This document shows, piece after piece, positions 47,520 to 57,870 of a DNA stretch of 64,000 bases. The DNA is from Paratinospora sagittata (lineage: Eukaryota; Streptophyta; Magnoliopsida; Ranunculales; Menispermaceae), in assembly GCA_035771175.1 (NCBI GenBank), contig CM069611.1, positions 14,972,366 through 15,036,365 on the forward strand. Direction: 5' to 3'. The notes beneath the pieces were generated by a model. It worked only from the letters and a program-made list of their open reading frames with translations. It searched no databases and was not told where the DNA came from. Position numbers and translations under genes: made by a program. Numbering within the stretch: position 1 is the stretch's first letter; the number at the start of each line of letters is the position of its first letter.

Positions 47520-48774
47520 AGAGAAAAGAGAAAGTCTAGCTACTAACTATAAACAAGCGCTTGTTGGGAGGCAACCTAACCGGATTTTAGTTTTTATGTT
47601 TTGTTTTTTTTTAGTCATTATAGTATAGGAATTGAGTTTTAGTTTTTCACTAATGACTTTTTTTTTGTCCCTTTTCAGGTTTCAATTCAGGTTTGGGGGT
47701 CCCCAGAGTTGCCAAATGCAAGAGAATCAACTTGGAGCCTTCTACCCTTTGGGGGCCACGGGAGTTTTGTTGACCTTATCTTTTTATCTTGCTTTGTGGA
47801 TATTTTTGCATTGAGGACAATGCCAACTTTAAGTTTGGGGGAGAGTTTTAATTTTTTGCCTTAGTAAGAAAAATTTTGAAAATTTTTGTTTTTGATGAGT
47901 CTAGATCATTGAATAAATCCATATTCCTTTATGAGCTTTGATTTGATTTGATTTTGTATGGATGAACTATGATAAGATTAGCACTCATTTCTGAACCTGA
48001 CGTTTAGAAAATTAGAAAGTACTCTTAAGTCTGTGTGCTTGATCTTCTTTGCCATGTTTATTGGACATTCTTGTTGACTTTTGAATATGAAATCATGATC
48101 ATGAGTTCCACTTGTTGTTTAAATTTAGATTTTGCACGTTAAGCATCATTAAAATCTCACTTTTCAAATTGAACTCTAGAACTTGTTTGATCATTTCTTG
48201 AGGCGAAATCGTACGAATCACACCATGAGAGATATGATTTGGGCCATGTTTGGAAAGATTGAGTCATTAAGCCCACCATCATGTTGAATTAACCCTAGTC
48301 ACCCTATTTTGAGCTTTATTCATTATTTTTGTCACCTAAAATGATTAGCCAATACCTTTGATTGATTTCCCCTATTTTTAACCCTTGCACCCTTAACTTT
48401 TTGAATGAATATGAATTGTAATGGGTTGGGTTATTTTTCATGGGAAATTTTTTATAAATGTGCTATGGAATGAAATTGTTATGTGAAGGTGATGAGAAAA
48501 GATTCTAAAAGGTTCAAAATGTGTTAAAAAGAAGAAAAAGATGAAGAATGAGAAAAGAAAAATATGTTTCTTCATCAATGAGTGAAATGAATAAGTTTGG
48601 GGGTATGTTGGGAGTGATGTGAATGAAAATTTTTAAAAAATCCTGTTTTGGATAATGTGTTGGGTTTGATTCATTTTGTAAGGCATGGAATGTGTAAAAG
48701 TGTTATGTATCAAAGAGGTTTTGGTTGTATTGAACTTCATTTTATCCATGTTGTCATACCCTGACCCTTGGCTT

Positions 48775-50624
48775 TGAAAGACACGCAAGAGGGGGTGAAT
48801 TGGGTGTTTTGGTCAATTAAGACAATTTTTAATTTATCTTTTGTGTTCCTTAATGTGGTTAAGGCTTTTTATCAATAGATCATATATAATAATAAAATGC
48901 AGAAAATAAATGTAAAAAGAAAAGCATTTTTGCGTGGTTTGAAAATTTATTTCCTACCTCCACGCCTAGAAACCTTCTCTATGATTTCACTATCTCGGAT
49001 TCACTTCACGGGTGTGAATCAAACCGTTACAAAGGCTTTTTTACAGGTTCAAGGCGACCTATCCTTTTACGGGCTCAGGATGAACCTACTACATCCTTTT
49101 GTGGGGTAAGGATAAACTGAACTTTGATTCCAATATTGGAATGTCAAGTGAACCACAATCACTTTACTTGATTTGTTCAAACTTGAATCAAATCAAGAAG
49201 AGTAACCATAAAGTGGCAATCTTGTTCTAAACACTTAGAACAAGTACAATTGCGCTCAAAGATACAAATGAACTCAAACACAATGAAGAATGGGAGCGGT
49301 TGTTCCTTACTGAACAAACCTCGAAATACTTACAGAGCAATATAGTTTCTTCCTAGATTTCTCAGCCACAGGTTTGAAGATAGTGCACAACTGAAAATAG
49401 TGCGAAAGACAAAAACACCTCGATTCGATAAAAAACAAAAGTATGTAATGTAGCTCGTGATCATGATCAACTTATGTGAAAGGTGAATGATCAAAACATC
49501 AGTATAACTTCATGAAAATCTCAGTTCACCAATGGCAGTTGCCTCCTTTTTGGCTCAGTTGCAGAGAATAAAGTTTGGAGGATGATATAAAAAGTTCTTA
49601 TTATTAAAACAAGAGATAATGATTGTTTTTTATAGCAAAACATGTTTCACAACCCTAAACCTATCATGAATGGCTAAAATTAGAAGTTTTAATCTTGCAT
49701 TAGTGAAATCAATGGCCCACAGTGGTTGCTTAAGTTTAAAACCCAAAAATGAGCAAAAATGGAAAAAACAAGTTGGAGGGAATTTCAGGAAAGTGGAGTG
49801 CGTTTCATAAAGCCCGAGAGAAAACAACAAACTTTCACACACTAGCTGAAGCGCGTTTCACAAGACCCGAGACAAAATGAGTAATTATCGTCAACCCAGC
49901 TAGAATGCGTTTCAGAGAGCCCGAGGCAAAAACACACTAAAACGAATTTTGTACAGCTGGAACACATTTCTCTCAATTGAAACACGTTTCACCAGACCTG
50001 AGAGTTATGCACATTCTTTGCCTTGTACCTGAAACGTGTTTCTCCTTGCTGGAGTGCGTTTCAGCTTGTCCGAGTAAAATGAGACGTGTTTTTGCTACAA
50101 GAGTGTGTTCCACAGAGTAGGAGTGCATTCCACGGGTTTTTTGGAATTGTGTACATATCCAGAATACCGCTTAAGTTCTATGACCGATAAAATGATAAAA
50201 CCAAGTTCAACCACGGTTAAATCTTCAAGTAAGATCGAAGGTTAAAAACCTTTTGAGAAATAGAATTAGATTTGGTTAAAGACACGATAAAGAGAAGTGG
50301 TTGATCAATTACTAAAAAAAACTTACAACCTAAAAAGATCTAAAGCAGTTACAGCATTTTGAGACATTCCGTTCTTGTGCTTTGATCTTTGGTTGACTTC
50401 AATTTAGCTTTGTCTTGACTTTAGTTAACTTGTTTTGTTTACACATTAGAGTTCCTTTGTGCTTCAGGTCTTGCTTTTGAAACTTGATGAGTGTACTATT
50501 TCTGTTTCTAACTTTAAGACTTACAACACATTAAACTGAAACATACTCAACACACGAGTTAGATAACATATAATATCGTTTGGAATCATCAAAAGTGCAA
50601 AGGGTGAGGGTCATTAAGCTAACA
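48775..50624 (-). mobile_element. Copia-type solo LTR in an Athila 3' UTR
   Basis: On the minus strand it starts TGTTAGCTTAATGACCC and ends in the reverse of TGAAAGACACGCAAGAGGGG. The flanks GGCTT (48770-48774) and GGCCT (50625-50629) are a duplication with one change; host text 'ACCTTGGCCATACATTAC' near 5583 supports this site. Minus-strand hairpin units lie at about 49030-49115. A cluster of palindromes with the core GTGCGTTTCA or GAAACGCGTTTC lies at about 49795-50140. Confidence 0.85.
49795..50140. repeat. Cluster of GTGCGTTTCA palindromic units
   Basis: Eight or more copies of GCGTTTCA or TGAAACGTGTTTC alternate with CCGAG at 40-60 bp spacing. They occupy a position in this LTR like that of the AGGACGCT and GATAGCGC clusters in other LTRs. 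Confidence 0.6.
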
Positions 50625-51054
50625 GGCCTTACATTAAAAGCTTATTAAATTTCTATTGATCTTAATTGGTGTGAGACCTACATTAGTGGAGAGAAATGTG
50701 AAAAGAAAGTATATGAAGTTCGTGTTTTGTTTTGCTGAGATCACATTTCTATCTTGCTTGCATTGATCTATATGATTTATGAGTGGTCATGTCAATGATT
50801 TCTTTTGCTTGTTTGTCAACAAGGATAGATAAGAAGATATGGTTTTGTGGATTGAAACTCTAGACAAACAAGTTTAAACTTTCGAAGTTTTCCTTGAGTT
50901 TTGTCGTGTGAGATGTGTGTTGTCTTTAAGATCATGTGAATCAAGTTTTTGTAAATCAAATCTTTGTTCATTCTGAAATATGTCAGAAGTTTTGTTTGTT
51001 TAACTTCATTTTTCTCTTTGCTCGGGACGATCAAAGTCTAAGCTTGGGGGAATT

Positions 51055-51946
51055 TGATAAGTTGAGTTTCAGATAGTGTTTTGCATGTTATTTTGTTAGA
51101 TTTCTAAGTCATTTCCTTAGTTTATAGATATTTTTGCAAAAATTGCATACTTAGTTGTTTAAGTCCATTTGGGTGTTAATTTAGGTTTTTAGAGACATTT
51201 CATCATGAATAAACCATGTTCGATACATGTTGTTACATTAGGATTCACATACTTTTCATTAATTTCTTTATACTTTAATACTTTGATCAATTACATACAA
51301 TTTACACTTGCTTATACTTTGTTTTGTAGGTAAATAAAGAGCTTTAAAGTGGGTTGAAACCAGATTCAAATGGTGTTCAAAAGTGACCAAGAACAATGTG
51401 CAAAAAGTGGAGAAGAAATGAAGAAAACAAGTCCAAAAGTTGAAAAATCTGCTAAGTTCACAACAGAAAATAGTGCAAAACAGTGACTGGGCACCGAGGC
51501 GCCTAGATGAAGATTGGTGGTGATGATGAGCCGAGATTGGGCGCCACGGCACCAGGAGTGGGCGCTGTGGCGCCGGTGATCCAGAAAATCGCGGGTTTGA
51601 GATTTTTGGCGAGTTTTGACGCCCCTTTTTGTCTTTTCACTCATTGGATGTGTATAGCTAGTTTTAGGGTTTTATTAGGGGAATATATCTCATTCTATAA
51701 CATTAGATAGCAATTAATTAGGGTTAGGGTTGAGAAAAGGAGGCAAGAAAGAGGTTGAAGAAGGAGGAGTTGCAGGATTTTGTGGAGGAAGAAGAAGTAG
51801 TTTCTATTTGTAAAAGGGGGTTTTCCTTCATCTCTAGTCTACTTAAACTTGCTCTCAAGATGTCTTCTTTCATTCTCTATCTTGTAACCATGGATTTAAA
51901 TATGAGGTAAATTTCTATTAGAGAAGTTGATTGATCTATGTTGAGG
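51055..51946 (+). repeat. Athila family 2 3' LTR, truncated
   Basis: It begins TGATAAGTTGAGTTTCAG after the polypurine tract and matches the LTR part at 22876-23310. GGCGCC palindromes occur at about 51490-51580, for example GGGCGCCACGGC and GGGCGCTGTGGCGCC. It stops at about 51946, where SIRE-like gag begins. Confidence 0.8.
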
Positions 51947-52313
51947 TACAATTTCTGGAAGAGTTTTCAAAATCCATTTGAAATTAGTTTTAGAAAAATG
52001 AATTACATACTGAGTGGATTGGAAACATCATCTGAGAGAGAGGATACAATGGCAAATCTACCAAGTAGAAATGCAAGTGAACTTGGTGAGGAAGAAATGC
52101 CAACATTGATAAATTGAAGGAATGAAGAAGAATCTTCAACATCCTCAAGTGCTCCCATAATGATAATTCAAGTTGAAGATGAAAGAGTTCCGATGAAATA
52201 TTTGCAATATCACAAAGAACAAAATGGAGATCCAAATTCAAAAAGTTGATCAGCTGTAGTTCATTTCTTAGCAAAAGAAAATGAACTGCTCAAATTGAAG
52301 ATTTTGATGTACC
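51947..52313 (+). pseudogene. Copia-type Gag C-terminal fragment
   Basis: The frame holds NPFEISFRKMNYILSGLETS, matching DPFEISFQELDYILSGLETS of copy 1, then a Ser-rich tail and two stops (near 52117 and 52248). The reading starts in the middle of the domain. The sequence after it (GATGTACCTTAAAGCTAAATGC) aligns with the gag end of copy 1. Confidence 0.72.
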
Positions 52314-53138
52314 TTAAAGCTAAATGCTTATCAGCTAAGGTATATCTCACTTATCTTTTAATGATTACTGATGTGCTTGATAATGCTCTTACATATATTC
52401 AGTAATTATCATGATGAATTAATCTTTCATAACATATCATGTTGATCTTGAATGTTGAAATATTTGAATGTATGATTGCTCAAATGAACTATATTGATCT
52501 TTCACAACTAATGATGATTAATGATTTATTTGTGAGAGAATGATCACTATTGACAATTGATTGTATGGAATGATTGAGCAAAATGAAAAATCAAATTTAG
52601 TATGAAAATACAGAAACTGGATTTTAAGTTGCTAAGTGTCTAGGAGGATGCTAATGCACATAAGGGCACTCCTAAAAGGGTTAAATTGACAAAGAACAAA
52701 ATTGCCACTTAACTCAAGAGGACGCTAACGTGTAGCAGGTTGCTACTGAGTAAGTGCTCACGAAACAACCCAGCCATCTGAAAAGTGTTGGAGAACGCTA
52801 ATAGTAAGGTAGGACGTTACTCATTCAACCTAGCAAGACTTGACTTTGTTCCCGTTAGAGCTCTAATGCGCAAGTAGGATGCTCATGTAGGCTAGGAATA
52901 GAAACATATAAAAGGGGATTTTCGTGCTTCACATCTCATTCATCTGCCTTAGAAGGACGCTACTGAAAGAAGAAGAAACTGTGCTCTGCACTCGATTCTG
53001 CAATCTTTGTCTCCCTGCAGCAAATTTCTGCAAATTCCTTGCATTAAAAGGTGAAAATTTTCATCCTTAGTCAATTTCGAGTCTAGAGACCTAGAAATCC
53101 CACTTTTCTTCAAATTTTAGTTTGAATCGTTAATTGTC
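52314..53138 (+). other. Spacer between gag and ORF2 with palindromic units and a TATA-like site
   Basis: No gene is seen. Units such as AGGATGCTAATGC, GAGGACGCTAACG, GGAGAACGCTAATAG and TAGGATGCTCATG lie at about 52645-52890. CATATAAAAGG follows at 52905. The ORF2 ATG is 225 bases further on. The spacer therefore looks like an LTR promoter without an LTR. Confidence 0.6.
52905..52915 (+). promoter_or_regulatory. TATA-like site upstream of ORF2
   Basis: CATATAAAAGG lies after a run of AGGACGCT-type units and before an A-poor leader that leads to the ORF2 ATG at 53139. It could drive a subgenomic transcript of ORF2. Copy 1 has no equal box at this place. Confidence 0.35.
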
Positions 53139-53847
53139 ATGGCTCCCAAGATAAAGAAACTTCTTACCCATTTAACTAGGAAGAAAACCTCTTCTCCATC
53201 TCCTTCACCATCAAGAAGAGTACGTCAAAGACGAGTTGAAGCTCAACCTGAGCCAATGAACAACACCTGAAATGCCCACAACCTCCAATGCATAGCCCTC
53301 ACAAGCTGATGCAAGTTTTGTCCTTGCTGAAACCTCTCAACCTGGACCCTCTACTTTTACTCCCATAATAAAAAAGTCTAGGAAAAAAAAACAAGCTGAA
53401 AAACTTCCTACCAGATCTATGATTGTAGGTCATTGTGCAGACTTTTCTTTCTTTGCTAGAACTCATTTAAATATATTACCCTTGTTTGAGTTCCAAGGAT
53501 GGGTTTCATTCATTTCATACCAGAACAAATGGTATCCCAATCTTGTGAAGGAATTCTACAACAATATTCAAAAGAAATCCAAGAGTGAATTAGTGAGGAA
53601 ATCTGAAGTCAGGGGAAAGTTTATCGAAATATCACCTCAGTACTTCATGACTACCTTTTCCTTACCTGATGATATCCCAATCATCAACCATACCAAAAAA
53701 GGAATTCAGTTTCCAAGTTACGCCAATGTGGCTACTTTGAATTCAGTTTCCAAGTTGCACAGTCGATTTATAGTGGTTCGGCTACTTGCCTACGTCTACT
53801 ACCTAACCTCCTCAGTTAGGATTTTAAACCTTATCACTAAGGGATTC

Positions 53848-54025
53848 TCTTACGGGTGAGAATCAAACCGTTACACATTTTCTCAACTTACGGGTGTGAG
53901 AACAACTGTTACATTGTTCAATTTGCAGGCTTAAGACCAACCTATCCCAACTTACGAGTGTGAGAACTACCGTTTCTCAACTTACGGGTGTAAGAAGACC
54001 GTTTCTCAACTTACGGTGTGAGAAG
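53848..54025 (-). repeat. Tandem hairpin array, minus strand
   Basis: This is the reverse-strand counterpart of 28548-28730, with units such as TTCTCA-ACTTACGGGTG-TGAGAA near 53880 and the perfect GATTCTCACCCGTAAGAGAATC-type hairpin at about 53843-53864. Confidence 0.7.
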
Positions 54026-54790
54026 ACCTAACCTTGTTGAATATAAGAATATCAACTCAGTAGTTTATCTAACTACTGTTACAACCTTGATACAATATAC
54101 AAGATATGAAATTGAGTACAACTGTATCCTATGAACTATTTCTCAAATTTCTCTTTCAGCAAGAATGATATAAGTTAAAGCGATACTGAAAATTTGATTG
54201 AAAACAGTTCAAACTCACAAATGAATTTTCAGATAAAGATATAAATTTAGCTCAATATGAAAATCATTTGAATACGTAAAGTTTCAAAGAAAATTCTTTG
54301 AAAACAAAATAACTTAAACTTTTTCAACAAATGAGAATTCGACTAACTTTCAAAAGTGTTTTGGCTCAGAGAATTTTCGAGTGTCTTAACAGATTGTTAA
54401 GTGTTTGTATATATAGACTTGTAGAGATGAAGTTGTTGTTCATTTGAATTTAAATTTCAAATACAGCTAGAATGTATCACGAAAATGGCAACTGCACATT
54501 TCATGAACATTTTGATTTTCTCCAGATTCACAAATAAGGAAAGTTTAAGAGACGTGGTTCATGAATTTGAGAATATCTCTTACAAATACAAAAAATTGAT
54601 TTTTGTACGAAAAGTTGTTTTGAAAAGGTGGCGAAAAGGATGTATTTGTTAGAATAACAAAAGTATTATTTTTGTCATTTTGTTCCTTTGAGGGCGCTCA
54701 TAGAGCATTAGTGTCCTACTGAACAATGAAGTGAGGGCGCTACTGAATTGTAAGCGTCCTGACTTACTTTGACAATTAAAAGACTAAATT

Positions 54791-55366
54791 CATGAGGGCG
54801 CTACTCGATAGATAGCGTCCTGCTTTGTTTTAAAATCACTTAAACACACGAGGGCGCTACTCACAAGTAAGCCTCTTGAAATTTTAAAATAATTTTAAAC
54901 AATATTAAGTGCGCTGAAGGACAGTAAGTGTCCTGAAAGTTATTAAGTTGATTCTAAGGATGAGGGTGTTTCTATACAAGTTGCATCCTGATAGTTTATT
55001 CAACTTATAACTATCACCATCCTTAAAGATGGAAATCAATTAGAAACTAAGAGAACTTTCAGTGTGTTGAAACTAAATCATGAGGGCGCTACTCGATAGA
55101 TAGCGTCCTGTTTTGTTTTAAAATTACTTAAACACGCGAGGGCACTACTCACAAGTAAGCGTCGTAAAATTTTAAACCAATTTAAAATAATATTAAGTGC
55201 GCTGAAGGACAGTAAGTGTCTTAAAAGTTATTAAGTTGATTCTAAGGATGAAGGTGCTCCCATACAAGTAGCGTCCTGATAGTTTATTCAACTCATAACT
55301 ATCATCGTCCCTAAAGATAGAAATCAATTAAAAACGAAGAGAACTTTTAGTGTGCTGAAACTAAAT
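54791..55366 (-). repeat. 288-bp tandem duplication inside the palindrome cluster
   Basis: Two copies start with CATGAGGGCGCTACTCGATAG at 54791 and 55079. They match through AAATCAATTA near 55040 and 55330 with scattered substitutions (GCCTCTTG against GCGTCGTA, for example). The related LTR at 26967 has one copy. Confidence 0.82.
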
Positions 55367-57870
55367 CAACGTCCTAACACTTTCAAAGGTTGACTAAAGG
55401 GAGGCCGCTACTTACAAGTAAGCATCCTTATGAATCAATTCAATTAAACCTTGAGTGTCCTAATATTTTTATCAGCGTCCTGACTCATTAAGTCCAGGAG
55501 GGCGCTAATAAAACATTAGCATCTTGAAAGACTATAAAAACGATTTTTGATTTCTTGATTAAAGTTTGATAAAACATGATTGAAATCATGATATTTTCTG
55601 ATCAAATCAAATAATTTAAAGATCATTGAAATATCTTTAAGATGCGACAATCAAAATATGAAACCAATTAAATCTTGTTGAGAGTAAATTGATCAATAGA
55701 CTTTACATTCTAAGTAATGATAGACTCAAAACTTACTTGTGATGCCCAATAGGCTTGTGAGCATGGTTCCTTGATCTTAATTCTTGATAAATCTGAAACA
55801 CTTGACAAGATCATTAGATACACAAACCAGAGATATTTGGAATCATCAAAACATTCATATCATGGGGTTCATTGAGATAACATAACAGTGAAATTGATGA
55901 GGCACGTGTATGCACCACAGTCCAAGATATGGTTTCATGTTAAGGCTATTCCACAAGGAGTAGATATTGGACCTTTTGAAGATGAGGAAGAAGCAAATAC
56001 TGTCAATGAATAACATGCTCAAGAAGAAGAAATATTTGATCCAGAAAGAACTCTATCAGAACTACCATTTCAAGGAGATGTTCTAATGGAAGAAGAACCC
56101 TACGATCAAGCAATAGAAGGACAAGATGAAGCCACTTCAAATGTCCCTGAGCAAATGGAAGAAGGAATTGGAGAAAGAATTCCTGCTCAATCCCCACATC
56201 ATGATCATTTCTATGATCATCTTTCACCTATTCATCATGTAGACAATTTCTTTTAATCGTGACCACCCTCAACAATGTTTATGAAGAAAGCTTTTTAAGA
56301 AAGATAAAAAAAACTTAAGAAGAACAGAGAACAATTATGCCAGCAGAAGTAAAGAAGATGATTGATGAACAAAGATCATCTAAGTTTGAGGAGATCAAGA
56401 AATGTTCTAAAGGGATCAATCTAGTTTATGATAAACTAAGCAATGGTATAGGATCTTTAGACGGGCAAATTTGAGAATCTGAAATTCTCATTGCCATACC
56501 CCAGCTCTGCAACTCCAAGTCTTGATCTAAGTAGCTTAGATAGCTTGAAGGAAGAATTGAAGCATATCAGAGAATCTGTAACTTCACTATCACAGTAAGC
56601 TGTTACTCCAACTCCTACTCAGACCACAACATTTGATTCAAGTATTGTAAGTCCAATCCTTGATGTTGTGTCAAGTCTAAAAGAAACCATCATCTCTGCT
56701 TCATTTGCTTCACATATTCCAACAGAGGCATTTAATCCAAGCTTACTGAAACTTTTGATGGATGCAATCACAAGCTTAAAGGATTCAAGAACTATATCTC
56801 CTGCTACTCCCGGTCATCTACTTTGATCCAGTCCTAGAAGCAATAAAGAATTTGAAGACCACCATTCAATAAAATGCTTCAAGACCAATCAACATTGATG
56901 CCAGAAAGATTGAAAATCTTTTAGTCTCATTCAACCAAATGAAAGAGAAGATGACCATCATGGAAAATAGGATTTCCGTCTTATCTTCCACTATTCTTGA
57001 TTTATCTTTCATAGTAACTAGAGCTACAGATATAATAGATGGAGTAATAGGATTCATTAAGGAAATGTTCAAGCTTGTCTCCAGAAGATTACATTCACCT
57101 GTGTGGCTCTTCACACAACATATGAGGTGATTCAACTTAGTCTTTGAACTTTTCAAAGAAAGAGGTAATAGAGTACCCAAACCTTTTAGAGCTCCAACAT
57201 TCACAAGGCCTAGGTTACCACATGAAAGACCAGATATGCCTGAAGGTTTGCTAGTTGAACCTGATGACATTACTGAAGAAAGAGCTCTAGTTGCTCAAGC
57301 AACCAGGTGTATGACATCACCTAAAGGAGAAGACTTTGTTGTTTTACCACCAAGAGCAATTGTTTGACTTGAACATGTTGGTGTTTCCATGTCTTCACAG
57401 TTTGCTATTGGCCTTGCTGAAAAATACAGAAGATCATTTTCTCAACCTGATCCTCTTAATCCATTTAACTCTAATAAGCCAAAGGAATCTGATTTTGCAA
57501 ATTTCATGAGAAATTATAGAGGAAAAGGAAAAAAAAAAGATAAGGGAAAGGGAAAGAAAAAATGAAGAAGTTGGTTTCCCACCTTTTTGATGTTTTCAAA
57601 AGGGGGAGAAAGAATAAAGAAGAAGAAGCTCAGATTACGGGGAAGAGCCGTGAGAAAAACACGCTAAAATGTATTTTATGTGTTTATAATGTTTCATACT
57701 GTTTGCAATGAAAGATGCTAGAAAAAAATTTGGTTATTTTGTGTGTTTTGTTTGAATGATTGAATGCAAAACATTATTTTGATGTGCCATATTGATTTCT
57801 TGATTCCATGCTTTAGATCACTTAGCTAACAAATTTAGTAAGTATTTGAAATCATCAAAAAGGGGGAGAT

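Larger units (their letters stand above)
47520..51054 (+). other. Athila 3' untranslated region, interrupted
   Basis: No gene is seen. PPT-like tracts GTTTGGGGGTC (47691), AAGTTTGGGGGAGAG (47831), AAGTTTGGGGGTATG (48594) and the true tract AAGCTTGGGGGAATT before the LTR, together with GCATTGAGGACAATGCC (47808), repeat the plan of 4544-6031. A copia solo LTR is inserted at 48775-50624. Confidence 0.7.
53756..55882 (-). repeat. Copia-type LTR inserted in ORF2, 3' end missing
   Basis: On the minus strand it starts TGTTATCTCAATGAACCCC at 55882, like the 5' LTR of copy 1, and runs to CGACTGTGCA at 53756, about 115 bp short of the usual end. The minus-strand hairpin array (53848-54025) and palindrome cluster (54690-55515) are present. 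No target duplication is found, because the left border was deleted together with host sequence. Confidence 0.82.
53139..57565 (+). pseudogene. Second ORF, env-like / 'plant transposon protein' type, copy 2
   Basis: The ATG at 53139 opens a basic Ser/Pro-rich start (MAPKIKKLLTHLTRKK), followed by a stop and frameshift near 53268. The domain core is open at 53419-53756: LNILPLFEFQGWVSFISY, KWYPNLVKEFYNNI and FIEISPQYFMTTFSLP. An inverted LTR then interrupts, and about 350 bp of ORF present in copy 1 are missing. After 55883 come an acidic stretch, helical pieces, the block ISVLSSTILDLSFIVTRATD matching copy 1, and a tail KGKKKDKGKGKKK ending at TGA 57563-57565. Conservation of separate blocks between two diverged copies shows this was a real protein-coding gene. 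Confidence 0.65.
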
